From: Portulaca oleracea
Taxonomy: Eukaryota; Streptophyta; Magnoliopsida; Caryophyllales; Portulacaceae
Reading direction: 5' to 3'
Length of the DNA: 64,000 bases
Assembly (NCBI GenBank): GCA_029582165.1
Contig: CM055884.1
Span: forward strand, 16,386,537-16,450,536
The position numbers and the translations under genes are program-made. Under the pieces are notes generated by a model that saw only the letters and a program-made list of their open reading frames with translations, had not been told where the DNA came from and searched no databases. Within the stretch, counting starts at the first letter, position 1, and every line of letters starts with the position of its first letter. Below, piece by piece: positions 1 through 11,316 of the stretch.

Positions 1-1
1 G

Positions 2-2242
2 GAGAAGACTACCTTTACATGTCCTTATGGTACCTTTGCCTATAGGAGAATGCCATTTGGGTTGTGCAATGCACCTACTACCTTTCAACGATGTATGATG
101 ACTATTTTCTCTGATTTCATTGAGCACATTATGGAGGTCTTTATGGATGACTTTTCAGTCTATGGCAATACTTTTTTTAATGTTTGAAAAATCTTGCTAA
201 AGTGTTGTCTTGATGTGAAGAAGTTAATTTGGTTTTGAACTGGGAGAAGTGCCATTTTATGGAACAAGAGGGTGTAGTCCTTGGTCATATTGTGTCAAGC
301 AAAGGCATTGAAGTTGACAAAGCAAAGGTTGAGGTGGTTGAAAGACTACCACCTCCAACTTCTGTTAAGGGTGTTAGGAGTTTTCTTGGACACATTGGTT
401 TTAATCGACGGTTCATAAAGGATTTTTCAAAAATTGCTAGACCTCTCACCCGATTGCTTGTCAAAGATGTGCCTTTTGTATTTGATGATGTTTGGTTGAG
501 TGCTTTCAACATGTTGAAGGAAGCTTTGATCACCGCGCCCATTATGCAAGCCCCGGACTGGAATTTGCCTTTTGAAGTGATGTGTGATGCGAGCGACTAT
601 GCATTGGGGGCTGTTTTGGGGCAAAGAAGAGATGGGAAGCCCTTCACTATCTACTATGTGAGCCAAACTCTAGATGAGGCTCAAGTTAACTACGCCACCA
701 TGGAGAAGGAGTTCTTGGCGGTTGTTTTCGCCTTGGAGAAGTTTCGACCATACTTGATCAACTCCAAGGTGATTGTGTTCACAGATCATGTCGCCATTCA
801 ACACCTTAAGAAGAAGTCGGACTCTAAACCTCGGCTCATTCGCTGGGTGTTATTGATTCGGGACAAGCCCGGATTGCAAACCATGGTGGCTGATCATCTC
901 TTTCGATTCGAGGATGTTCCGAAGGAGAAGCTCATGGTTATGTATACCCCATTCATTCCATGGTATGCCGACTACATCAACTACCTTGTATGTGGAGTGC
1001 TACCACCGGATCCATCGTATCAACAAAAGAAGGGGTTCTTATTCGAGGAGAAGAGCTATGTATGGGAAGCACCACTTCTTTTCAAGTTGTGTGCCGATGG
1101 GGTGTATCGAAGATGTATTCCGGAAGAGGAGGTTCAAGGAGTGTTGTATCATTGTCATTCCACTACTTATGGTGGACAATTTGGTCCCGACAAAACTGCT
1201 TCCAAGGCCTTGCAAGCTGGCTTCTGTTGGCTGACCTTCACCAAGGATGCAAGAGAGTATGTCCTCGCATGTAATTAGTGTCAAAGGACGGGAAACATTT
1301 CCAAGAGGCACGAGATGCCCCAAAGCGGAATCCTAGAGGTTGAACTCTTCGACGTGTGGGGGATAGACTCTATGGGTCCTTTCCCTCCATCTCATAAGAA
1401 CCTCTACATCCTTGTAGTTATGGATTACATATCCAAATGGGTGGAGGCAATCGCATCTCCGACCAATGATTCAAGGGCCGTTATCAAATACCTCAAAAAG
1501 AACATTTTCACTCGATTTGACACTCCTAGAGCCTTGTTGAGTGACAATGGCACCCATTTTTGCAACCGACCGTTCGAAATGCTCTTGAAGAAGTATGGGG
1601 TATTCCATAAGGTGGCAACGCCTTATCTTCCTCAAACAAGTGGTCAAGTGGAGCTATCGAATAGGGAATTGAAAAGCATTCTCGAGAAGACGGTTGACCG
1701 ATCCCGGAAGGATTGGTCATTGAAGCTTGATGACGCTATGTGGGCGTACCGCATGGCGTTCAAGACTCCCCTTGGCACCACTCCATTCCGGTTGGTGTAT
1801 GGGAAGCCTTGTCGTTTTCCCGTGGAGATGGAACATCAAGCATTTTGGGCAGTCCGAACTCTGAATTTTGATGCCAAGGCAACCGGTGAGAAGCGAACTT
1901 CAATTGCAAGAATTAGAGGAATTGCGGTTGCAAGCTTATGAGAGTTCGAGGATCTACAAGGAGAGGACCAAGAAGTGGCATGACAAGTTCATCTTGCCAA
2001 AGAAGTTCAAGGAAGGAGACATGGTCCTTTTGTTCAACTCGAGGTTGAGATTGTTTCCGAGAAAGCTGAAATCTCGGTGGTCCGGGCCATTCCAAGTTAT
2101 GAAAGCATATCCCCATGGAGCTGTGGAAGTATGGAGTGAGTCTACCGGCACATTTAAAGTCAATGGGCAGCGACTAAAGCCCTACGTCACGGGCCAAATT
2201 GAGGAGAAAGTCGCATGTTATGCCCTCATCAACCCTGTATGA
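2..2242 (+). pseudogene. Athila-like Ty3/gypsy pol remnant (RT, RNase H, integrase)
   Basis: This is the C-terminal two thirds of a Ty3/gypsy polyprotein that enters from the left edge. The reverse transcriptase palm is visible at 2-180 (MPFGLCNAPTTFQ, then the catalytic box FMDDFSVYG). The thumb and connection follow ([30 protein letters not shown]). RNase H lies near 560-830 ([41 protein letters not shown]). The integrase core lies near 1340-1860 ([40 protein letters not shown]). The wording of these motifs is typical of the Athila/Tat branch. The copy is dead: TGA at 185-187, a frame change near 215-228, TAG at 1276-1278, and another frame change near 1900 before the integrase tail (1868-2242). 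The whole gypsy order is inferred from motifs, not alignment. Confidence 0.9.
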
Positions 2243-3296
2243 CTTGAGGTAAGTATCGTCTAACTTAAGACGTTAAACTAGCGATTCTTGGGAGGCAACC
2301 CAAGCTTTTTAGTTACTTTTCTTCCCTTTTCATTCCTTTAGTCTTTTGTAGGAGTTGTTTTTCCAGTTTTTCAATCTTTTCCCCTTTCCTAGTTTCTTTT
2401 CATTCCTTAGTTTTTCTTTTCTTTTTCTTCTTCATCTTTCTATGGTTTTGTTTTCTTTTGTATAGTGTGTAAAAAAATAGAGAGAGAGAGAGAGAGTGAA
2501 GAAAAGAGAGAGTTCGAGGGAGTGAAAGAGTTGAATTAGAGCAAAAGAACTAGCATGGAGGGGTTAGATTGAGGGAGTTTTGAAAGTTTTGAGAGTGAAG
2601 AAGAGCTTTGAGTGAGATATGAAGGTAAAACAAGAGAGTATCAATGAGTAACATCTTTGAAGGTCAGTTTTGAGGGGGTTAGGAGAGTTTTGAAATTGAG
2701 AGAGTATGAGTGATTTAGTGATTGAGGGATAGAGTGAAAATGAAATGACAAGGATGAGGCTCAGCCTGAAGCCCCAACAGCACCCACGGCCTGCCCAGGG
2801 TATCCACCTTGGACCGTGGCCATCTGGGCTTTATTATTCCCAGGAAACTGCACCCCCAGCGCCTACCACGTTCAAGCCGTGGTTCTGCCCACGGACCGTG
2901 GCAGGTCTCCCATTCCTTTCCCCTCACTTTCCCCAAAAACCCATTTTTCCAGCGTTTACTATGGTCAGTCCGTGGCCTTGGCCACGGTCCGTGGTGAACC
3001 TTGTCCTTTTCCCCCAAAAATTCCTAGAACCAACGCATAACACGGTCTGTCCGTGGTGCACGCCACGGACCGTGGCAGCTGGATTTCATGTAGAATTCAG
3101 CTTTATTTTCTCCCTTTTCTCGCCCAATTCCTTCATTTCTCCTTTTCTCTTTACTCGCGCGAACCCTAACCCTAACCTTCATCCTCCATAACCCTCCTTT
3201 TCATTCCACTCACCTTCTTCCTTCTCTTCTTCCCAATCTCAACCCTAAACCCTAACTCCATTGGCTTTAAACGTGTCCTCCCGGCACTTATTCTTC
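2243..3296 (+). other. Non-coding Athila-like UTR/LTR sequence between pol and gag remnants
   Basis: No credible gene is visible. The stretch opens with the sequence CTTGGGAGGCAACCCAAG (2288-2305), a phrase that commonly follows pol in Athila elements. A pyrimidine-rich block and a GA-rich block (2477-2730) follow, then a GC-rich motif cluster (2805-3085) and a CT-rich leader-like block with AACCCTAA words. The ORFs at 2745-3191 show no family signature. It probably combines post-pol sequence with 5' leader sequence of a related element, joined at about 3297 to a truncated gag. Confidence 0.55.
2805..3085. repeat. Cluster of short CCACGGACCGTGG-like palindromes
   Basis: At least five imperfect copies of a 13-bp near-palindrome (CCACGGACCGTGG and variants) occur at about 2812, 2889, 2978, 3041 and 3062. 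They are spaced by roughly 60-90 bases of unrelated AT-richer sequence. The block is much more GC-rich than its surroundings. Comparable arrays with different core words occur in three other LTR tracts of this window (46200-46340, 53275-53545, 61335-61510). Confidence 0.7.
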
Positions 3297-4470
3297 ATGG
3301 GAGTTACTTAAAAGAGATTTCCTGCACAGATTCTTCCCAGCGGATGAAACATATAGACTCCGGCAAGTTATTATGTCTTTCAAGCAAGAACCCGGAGAAG
3401 ATCTTTTCGAGGCTTGGGGGAGATTTAAAAGTCTTCAACGCCAATGTCCACATTACAATTTACCGGATTGGATGCTACTTCAACACTTTTATTATGGGCT
3501 TTGTGGTTCATACAAAGAATCTATTGATCATGCTTCCGGAAGGATGTTCCTAAAGAAGACTGCGGGGGAAGCCAACATTTTTCTTCACAAGCTATCTCAG
3601 AATGTGCCTAGTTGGGGAGGTGGCCAAAATTCAGGAAATGGGGATCATTCCTTGGAACACAACCCCACTATTAAGCTTCTAATGGCCACCGTCCTTGATT
3701 TGCAAAAGAAGATGGTGAATGATGATGTTTCCAACCAGTCGAACCTAGCCCAAGGTATGAAAACCTTTGCATCCACTTCCGTTCCTATTATGCATACTTG
3801 TAAGTTGTGTTTTGGTCCACATCCTGAGCATCAATGTATGGAGTATCGTCAAGTAGAGCATGTAAATGCCATCTATTCCAACGAACTTTATTCCCATTCT
3901 TATGAAGATTATGATCCTGGCTATACCACATTTGCTAATTCTATGCTCGATCATGTTTCTCAATTTCATGACCATCATGCATATTTTCAAGAAGAGTTCT
4001 CACATCAACCCATCCCACAACCTCAATTTTCTCAACCATCCCAAGATTGTATGATTGAAAAGTTGTTGCAACAAATTGTTGCTAATCAAGAATATGAGGA
4101 GACCCGTCTTAGAGACCTTGAAATCCAAATGACCCGAGTTGCTCAAGAAATATACTTTTCTCAACCCATTCAACCTCAACCTATCCAAGGGGAGCAAGTT
4201 GATGCTATTACCCTAAGGAGTGGAAGAAAAATTGAAGAATCTATGGTAGTGGAGGAGAATGTGAAAGAAGAGAGATCTTTGGGAGAGAATGAGGGAGTTG
4301 TAGTGGACAGTACTGAAGAGGAGGACTTAGAAGTTGAGCAAGCCATAGTTGAGGAGGAGGAGAATGATGTAGTGCTTAATGAGGCCGAGAATGAGGAAAG
4401 AGAGAAGTTGGAAGAGAGGGTAGAGATTGAGAAAAAACGAGATAAAGGGAAAGAAATCTTTAGGGACTAG
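3297..4470 (+). pseudogene. N-truncated Athila-like gag
   Basis: An open frame from about 3297 to a stop at 4468-4470 encodes the middle and C-terminal part of an Athila-type Gag. Visible landmarks are FLHRFFPADETYRLRQ, LFEAWGRFKSLQRQCPHY and DWMLLQHFYYGL in the first third, a Cys/His-rich C-x2-C-x4-H-x3-C stretch near 3798-3840, a Q/P-rich spacer, the hallmark ITLRSGRKIEE near 4208-4240, and a highly acidic E-rich tail. Family Gags have a further N-terminal domain that is missing, so the copy is broken at its left end. Gag standing downstream of pol (2-2242) is the reverse of normal order and points to rearrangement or two fragments. The first ATG in frame is at 3373, but the homology starts upstream of it. 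Confidence 0.85.
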
Positions 4471-4615
4471 AATTGAAAATAAGGAAAAATTAAAGGCTGA
4501 AGAATCAAAAAAGGAATAAATCAACTTTTCCAATTACATTTAGGTGTTGTGTACGTGTTTCTTTTTCTAAATGTGCAGTCCTCCCATATTACCATAATTA
4601 AAAGTAATATCTTCA

Positions 4616-4913
4616 GAAAATATAAGAATTATTTTAGAACCAAATAAAAAATTATCAGATGATATGATTAAAGAATTATAGAAAATTCATATACAACAAA
4701 TTGATAAATTAAAAGAAAATAATTTGAATAATTATCGGTTACTTCCATGGAGATCAGCTAGATTTACTTATTTATGAAGAAGAAAGAAGAGCTTATATAA
4801 AATCTGAAGAAAATGACAGAATACGAGAACAATTAAGAAATTCGGAATATATATATGATGATAATGGTTTAGATCAATTTGATACTGAATTTTGGTTTAA
4901 CGACGAATGGTAA
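4616..4913 (+). pseudogene. Pararetrovirus ORF1, C-terminal part (degenerate)
   Basis: An AT-rich coding trace runs from the left viral border to a TAA at 4911-4913. It holds one in-frame TAG at about 4679-4681 and a frame change near 4775. The residues are charged and rich in Lys, Glu and Asn, with no domain I recognise. Its stop overlaps the ATG of the next ORF in the string ATGGTAA (4907-4913). The matching N-terminal part appears to be at 21387-21962 at the other end of the integrated copy, which suggests the circular genome was opened inside this ORF. Confidence 0.6.
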
Positions 4914-5305
4914 ACCTAGTTAGACAAATGAGTTTTCCCAAAATAGAAGCAGAATTAGAAATCATTAAGGATGAAATGAAAGAATTAAGGGCGGTAAGAC
5001 AAGAAATGCAAGAAATTACAAGTTGCTTTAAACTTTTCTTAACAGAAATGAATTTGATATCAAAATCAATAGAGCGTTCGTTAAAGCCAAGACAAAGAAG
5101 AATATTTAATCCTATAGTAGTTAAAATGCCTGAAAAAGTATCTATTGGAAGTGATGATGATAAATTCCTTAAAAAATTTCAAGATGAAATAATAGAACAT
5201 ATTAAACAACAACAAAAATTAGAAGATCAGATAAACATAGAAGATGAAGAAAGACGAGCTAGAGAAGAAGAAATTACTTGGCAATCTAAGTTTAGTGATC
5301 CATAA
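4907..5305 (+). CDS. Small coiled-coil pararetrovirus ORF (virion-associated-protein-like by position)
   Basis: An uninterrupted 132-codon ORF. The ATG at 4907 is chosen because it overlaps the stop of the preceding ORF (ATGGTAA), an arrangement that fits coupled translation on a polycistronic viral RNA. The protein is highly charged with long runs of Glu, Lys and Gln. Residues 10-55 have heptad-like spacing and could form a coiled coil, as does the region around residues 95-125. The basic stretch KPRQRR lies near residue 61. Caulimovirids often place a small coiled-coil, nucleic-acid-binding or virion-associated protein here. The function is inferred only from size, composition and position. 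The next ORF starts 11 bases after its stop. Confidence 0.6.
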   Translation: MVNLVRQMSFPKIEAELEIIKDEMKELRAVRQEMQEITSCFKLFLTEMNLISKSIERSLKPRQRRIFNPIVVKMPEKVSIGSDDDKFLKKFQDEIIEHIKQQQKLEDQINIEDEERRAREEEITWQSKFSDP

Positions 5306-5316
5306 GAAAATTATTA

Positions 5317-6757
5317 ATGGGTGAATATAATAAATCTATTGAAGAACTATTACAAGGATCTGAAGATTTACAAATTAATGAAATAACAAGACAAGTAAAT
5401 ATGAACTCCGGAGGTCCAACTGGAAGTATGGGATCTTCTGCACCAACAGCTCCAAACTTTGAAAGAGGTGAAACGTCTAATCCCAATAGAAAAGAAAATA
5501 CCTACGAAACATCAAAAAGTAGATCATTTAGTTCTTCAAAGAAAAGAAAAAATTATAAAACTAAAATTAATGAAGAATTTAAACTACGAAATCCTAGAGA
5601 ACAAGAACCAATACCAAATTATGGATATCTTTTAAATATAGACTATGTCACAGATAAAAGAGAAACCTTAAATCTATGGAAAGTAGCCATATTAAATTCT
5701 TTATTAAAAACCTCAGCTTATGCAGACGATGATAGAGATGTAAACACAATTTATAAATTAATGATACACTCTTTTCAAGGAATAGTTTATGATTGGTGGA
5801 AGGGAACTTGAACTGATATAAACAATGTCATAAAAACAAACATAATAAAAAACTTAATAAACCATGGGTTAGAAGAAGGAATTCATACTATGTTAAGAGT
5901 TTTGGTCTGACAATTTACCGGACAAGATTTACCTGAAAACGAAGAATATAGTCAAGAGACTAAAAAATAAGCTTTATGGAAATCATTAAACTTAAGAATT
6001 TGTAATCAATGTAACTTTCAAAATTTCTTCTTTGAATTTAATAAATATTATTATAAAATCTATGATTCAAGAACAAATCAAGACTATTATCTCCAACTTT
6101 TATTATAAATTTCCTTATCCTTGGAATGATTATTTTTCTAAAAAATTTGAAGAAATTTTAACCTCTTCTGGATATATAAGATCAGTAACACTCATTCAAA
6201 CTATAGTGACAAGAGAAATAAATTGTGTGTGTCTACAGGAAAATAGGAGAAAACAGGTAAAACAAGTTACATTATGTTGTGAAGAAATAAAAGAACCAGG
6301 ACAATATGGATGTGAAAACTATCCAAAATTTAAACCAAAGGAAAAGAAAAATCTTAAAAGAAATAAATCATTTAATAATAAGTTTTCTAAAACGAAAAGT
6401 AGAAAAATGAAAATTTCAAAGAACAAACCACAGAAAAGTAGTAAGCATATCAGATATGAAAATTTTTCACAAAACAAGGTAAAACCTGAAAATAGCTATT
6501 ATAAAAGAAACAAAAAACCTACATCCTGTCAATGTTGGAATTGTGGAGAAATAGGACATAAATCTATAGATTGTAATAAAAGAAAAGAAAATGTAGTTAA
6601 ACTATTCAATGAAGAATTTGAAGAAATTAAAGATGAACTTTATCTAATTCAAATTGAAGATTGTTAAGAACATACTAGTTGCTACGAATCAATAGAAGAA
6701 GAGATTAATACTTTTAGTGAAATTGAGGATAGTACAGAATCTGAGGATGAGTACTGA
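5317..6757 (+). pseudogene. Pararetrovirus coat protein (zinc-knuckle), broken
   Basis: The coding trace begins at the ATG at 5317 and ends at TGA 6755-6757. A Ser/Asn-rich N-terminus is followed by a central region with the capsid-like stretch around YDWWKGT (5790-5808), a Lys-rich basic region (about 6330-6500), and a retroviral zinc knuckle C-x2-C-x4-H-x4-C (CWNCGEIGHKSIDC, about 6532-6573). An acidic C-terminus comes last. This is the usual arrangement of caulimovirid coat proteins. Breaks: TGA 5809-5811, TGA 5908-5910, TAA 5968-5970, a frame change near 6100 and TAA 6665-6667. Its end overlaps the ATG of the movement ORF at 6747. Confidence 0.85.
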
Positions 6758-7542
6758 AGAAAATATAATTCATCAAGAAGAACAGGAAACTAATGAAAAT
6801 TATACTGGAATAATTACCTTTTAATCAACATTTATATGAAAAAATTATAACTAAAGAATTATCCTTAAAAGATCCTAGAACATTTATGAAAAAGATGGAT
6901 GATTTTCTCAAAACAAAAGTAGTTCACCATTATAAATTATATACAACAGAACAACTTGTATATGTTCAACATCTACAAGGAAATATAAGACTAAGATTGA
7001 TGAACCAAAATATAATTGAAAATGTTTCAAGTGAAATACCATCAAAAGAAAGAGAGTTAATCAAATATGTACATCTACATGGAATTCAGATAGCTGTAAA
7101 TGCATGTTTTAAAGAAGGCATTGACTCACCTACAATATTATCCCTCCATGATCAACGATTTCATAACATTCAAAACAGTCATCTAGGAACTTTACAAGGA
7201 AATTTAGTCTATAAGAAACTTATTTTTGAATGCTACCCTTATTATTCTGTTACTCTTTGAAGTAAAGATATTGAAGATACTTCGAATTTACAATTTAAAC
7301 TTCTTAAAGATATAGGTCTCAAATCAGGAAATGATGCATTGGCATTTTATTATGGAGGTTTATATACACTTTCGAATACAAATTTCCCCATAAAAGATAA
7401 AAATCAAAAAGAAACAATTAAAATAGATCATCTATTCTCTACAATAAGCTCAGTAATCACACCTCAAGCACAAGATGCACGAATACCTGCATTAACAGAA
7501 TTTAAATTAGTAAACGAAGAAGAAACTACAACTAACCTATTA
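6747..7542 (+). pseudogene. Pararetrovirus movement protein, 5' portion (30K type), interrupted by LARD
   Basis: The ATG at 6747 lies inside the last codons of the coat ORF. After a frame change near 6820, a 30K-superfamily movement protein core can be read: the segment ELIKYVHLHGIQIAV (about 7054-7098) and the following GIDSPTILSLHDQRF (about 7120-7164) are typical of caulimovirid movement proteins, which form tubules at plasmodesmata. TGA at 7258-7260 breaks it. The frame is open again to 7542, where the LARD inserts exactly between two codons. The remainder resumes in the same phase at 17295 after the duplicated TATTA. Confidence 0.82.
7538..7542. repeat. LARD target site duplication, left copy (TATTA)
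   Basis: TATTA precedes the first base of the 5' LTR and recurs at 17290-17294 directly after the 3' LTR. Removing the element and one copy leaves the viral reading frame open across the site. Confidence 0.9.
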
Positions 7543-7850
7543 TGTAAAACCCCGAAAATTTTGATTGTGTTCACCGTCACGTCGTTGTTCGTTTATTTTT
7601 GATTTCCGTTTATTTTTGTGAAATTATTTGTTAACACTCGAACTCGTAGGACCATTGAAGGACTTGCAAGGGTAGATTGGAAATTTTTCGTGAGTAACTA
7701 ATACTACCTTTATTATTTATGCGGGTAATTTCTTGAACTATAGTGTAAATATGTGAAGTATTTGATAACTTAAATTTACTCCTAAAATTATTTTCCTTTA
7801 TAGCTCAGTTTTTAATTATTTTTGGTAACCTTTGGAAATATTATTATGGG

Positions 7851-7858
7851 TATAAATA
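7851..7858 (+). promoter_or_regulatory. TATA box of LARD 5' LTR
   Basis: TATAAATA, repeated at 14491-14498 in the other LTR at the same relative position (about 309 bases from the LTR start). A leader-like C-rich tract follows about 100 bases downstream. Promoter use is inferred. Confidence 0.6.
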
Positions 7859-9997
7859 CCCCTTATATTGACTAAAACCTTAGTATTTCTAACCCTAATA
7901 CAATTACTCTTACTGCTCTTCTCCGCCGTTTTCCCTCCTTTCTTTCACTTCCCCTCTCCTTGTGAAACTGGGTAGTACGCACCCGACCCCCTCCCTCTCT
8001 TGTTACTCCTCCCATCAGGCCACCACAGCAGCAGGGGACTACCACCGACCGCCACCCTAGACCACCGGAGCACCTATGCAACCATCGGAGATCCACCAAC
8101 TGCCGCCAGTTTCACCGGAACTGCCCCCACTTTCCTCACTTTTCTCTCTCTATATTGGTCAAATTTCTCGCCACCACCTGCCCCAACGCCCTTGGTTGCT
8201 CGTTCTGAAGTGCCGACCAGACTGCCGGCACCGTTTGCACACGACCACCGCCCCGAGTAGCCGCTAGTAACCGTCGCCCTTCTTGTTTTGGTTTCCTCTT
8301 CTTCCCCTCTGTTTTGACTACCGTCGGTCGACTGAGCTCAAGTGCGCCACCCAGACGACTATCGCACACCCAGACGACCACCTCGATATGACGACAATCG
8401 CTCCTTCCCGACGCCACTGGCCGCTGAAACACCTCCAAGATGTTGCCTTTGTTTTTTTGAATAGTAACCACTCTAAACCCTAGCTTTGTACTCTATTGAT
8501 AATATTATTACATTGTTCATAATAGTCAGGATTAGTATAATTATTAGGATTTGGGTTTGGAAGGACGATTGTCTCATTAGAGTTTTATTGTTGGTCAGGA
8601 ATAATGCGATTTTTTTTTATACGAATGAATTAGTTATATGGAGGTTTGAAGTTGTATTGAGTTATTATGGTTACTATCAAGTTCTATGTAGAATGAGTTA
8701 AATCAGATTTCAAAGTTAGCTAAGCTATGAAGGCAGTATCCTTTTGAAAGGTTGGGATTTGGATTGGTCATATGGTTAGGTAAGGATTATTATCGATGAT
8801 TATCAGATTTACGTAACAGTTTTATTATTGTGTTTATAATACGGTCGGGATTGGTATGGTTGTGATCGCATTATAAAGTTATGGGGTGGTAAGTTATGTG
8901 TAATGGAGAGTTGATATGCAAGGTTGGACGTCGGAGTCGTAGGTTGATTTGATTGGAGTTAAGGTTGCCAATTCAAGAGAGGGTAAATCGAGTTTTTGGG
9001 ACAGTGTTGAAGGATCGCGTTTAAACATACACCATTAATTGTGTAGTTGGTTTTTTAATCGAAATCTTTGGTTTGGATGTTCCTTCATGAGTTTGGTTTA
9101 ATAGGAAGTTTGTGGTTCGGGTGTTTGAAGTGTATAGCTCGTGTTATAGACTGTTAAACAGGAACCTGTCGAAAGTTGGACATACCTGTCGTGTCCTATT
9201 TTTAGACCCTTTGGAGTGTGTTTTAGGTTTTACAATCAACATGAAGTTGTAGTAGACTCTATGAGGTTTCTAGAAAGTTAAGAATAAAGTCCATAGGAAG
9301 TCAGTAAGTCGAGTTACGACCATTATAACAAGGACGTAGTAATTTGTACAATTTTCCGATACTTTATTTTAAATAATTAGTTTTATTTTATGTAAAATAA
9401 TTCTTTACGATTATGTTTTTATTAAGGGTGAATTTGGGAACCCTTATATGTCCTAGGGTTTGGTTAAGGTAGAAGGTCGCATATACTAACTCCGTTAGAT
9501 CGTATTAATTTTATAATTATTATTTAAATGATAGGTTCTGGTTAGATGACTCGTTAGAGAGCTCAAGTGTGTGTTTCTTGAAGTGAAGAGAAGACCTACA
9601 GGTAATGTCTCTGCCCTAACTCCCTTTGGATGCCCTTGAACTGTTTTGTTGATATTACTGTTGTCTCGAGACTTGCATCCCTACGGGGACCTTTAAATGA
9701 AACCAGATTGTCTATTTGATTGAGAAAGTGATTAATCTTTGTTTGGTAAAGATTGGACATTTCTTGGTTTTGTGTTCAAAGTGTGTTGATTTGGAAATTG
9801 TGGTTTAGCAGTATTGATTTGGAAATGTTGAATGTGAAAATGTTAATTGATACTGAAATGATATGAGACATGAAACCTGACTAATTAAAGGCTATGAGAA
9901 AAATGCAGGTTCGGGCAGTCTCGCCTAGACCAGGTCGAATACCTGTGAGTGAGACTGTCAAGAGACCAGGTTACGCCTGGTAGTTTGGATTGATGTT

Positions 9998-10155
9998 TGC
10001 GATGGCCATCCGGAATGTGATTGTGATGATGATGAGAAAATATGTTTGCGATGGCCATCCGGGATGTGATTGTGATGATGATGAGAAAGTATGTTTGCGA
10101 TGGCTATCCGTGAATTGTAATGAGAAAAGAATGATTGCGATGGCCATCCGTGAGA
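9998..10155. repeat. Minisatellite inside LARD LTR
   Basis: About four tandem units of roughly 45-50 bp, each starting near GTTTGCGATGGCCATCCG and followed by a TGATGATGATGAGAAA segment. The equivalent site in the 3' LTR (about 16585-16705) has three clear units, so the array has changed since insertion. Confidence 0.75.
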
Positions 10156-10722
10156 TTGATTGAGATTGGGAAGTATTGTGAATATTTTGGGGAGTCTATT
10201 GACTCCGAGGGGCAATACGGAAGCCCCACCCGCTTTAAAATATGGAAACGGTAAGATTGTCTAGTACAAGTTAATTGGAAATGTTTGACTTGTTTCCCCT
10301 TTCCCTCAAACTGTATTGAAATGAATTGTATAATGTTTTTAACTGTTAGGGGTAGACATTATTGAGGTTATCCCCCCTCATGTGTTTAATGTTTTGTTTT
10401 CAGGTGAAGAGTTCTGTGATGGGAACGGGAACTAGAAGTGAGGACAGTAGTCTTGAAGTTAGAAGTTTTGTGAACATAGCTTTGTTTGTGTTTTTAGAAT
10501 TGAAGTCAGTAAATGTTTAGTATGTGTTGTCTTTAAAATTTGAGTTCTTACGTTTGTATATTGAAGTAAATAATGATTAATTGTTAGTTCATCCTTCTTG
10601 TCTTGTATTCCTTCGGGAATACGGCAGTAATGCCCAAACAAAAAGAAAAAAAAAGGTCTTCCGCTGTTAACGTTTGTTGACTTTGACGTTTTTCATTATT
10701 GAATTTTTGGGGTGTTACAGAA

Positions 10723-10734
10723 TGATATCAGAGC
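10723..10734 (+). promoter_or_regulatory. Primer binding site of LARD (tRNA-Met type, one mismatch)
   Basis: TGATATCAGAGC starts four bases after the 5' LTR. It matches the plant initiator tRNA-Met primer site TGGTATCAGAGC except at one base. Confidence 0.7.
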
Positions 10735-11256
10735 TCTGGGTTACGATCTGGTAGCTCCTAAGTGTCTATTAGGTTCTTAGTTAGAGCTTAGGAAGCTACG
10801 TTCGGAGTGTGAGTGTAGGTGGGCTGGGTGCATCTATTTGATTGATTCCTCATGTTATAATAATGTATGCATGCTTAATATGTGAATTGATTTATTTTAC
10901 CAGTACTGAAATATGTTTTGCACGAAACTAAAGCTATGGCGGAGTATAATATCATGACATTGATGTTAGTATGTTTTGTTGAAGCTATTAGGTATTGTTA
11001 TCTCTATGTTAATGGTTTAATGGAATGAAGATTGGGGATTGGGCCTTTTAGGCATTATAGTATGAACTATGGTGATTTGGGTTAGCTGAGAATAAAGAAT
11101 GATGAGAAAACATAAGGAGGTGACTCAGCATGGTTGCCTCTAATTATTATTATCTTTGAGTAAGGAGTGAATGAGTGTAATTGTTTGCCACGACATGTTA
11201 TTTTGAGGTTAAATTGGGAAGTTAGCGTTGAATCGGGGATTAAAAGAGTGTGCTTG

Positions 11257-11258
<2 letters not shown>

Positions 11259-11314
<56 letters not shown>
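11259..11314. repeat. (TA)n microsatellite in LARD core
   Basis: An uninterrupted AT dinucleotide run of about 56 bases. Confidence 0.95.

Positions 11315-11316
<2 letters not shown>

Larger units (their letters stand above)
7543..10719 (+). repeat. LARD 5' LTR
   Basis: 3177 bp, TGTAAAACCCC to GGGGTGTTACA. A TATA box (TATAAATA, 7851-7858) is followed by a GC-rich C/A leader with many CCACC words (about 7960-8290) and then AT-rich sequence. A minisatellite with the word GCGATGGCCATCCG lies at 9998-10150, with four units here against three in the 3' LTR. By eye the two LTRs are highly similar over their whole length apart from small indels; I did not compute divergence. The short ORFs inside are not conserved as proteins. 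Confidence 0.88.

Noticed and set aside
3165..3260. Interstitial telomere-like AACCCTAA words
   Set aside because: Only two or three degenerate units; such words are common in plant leader sequences.
3744..4197. Minus-strand and alternative-frame ORFs over the gag remnant
   Set aside because: Shadows of the gag frame, with no motifs of their own.
7543..10719. Reading the two 3.1 kb repeats as separate solo LTRs or a segmental duplication
   Set aside because: The exact TATTA duplication is at the outer ends of the pair only, and a primer site lies inside the left repeat end, so they are the LTRs of one element.
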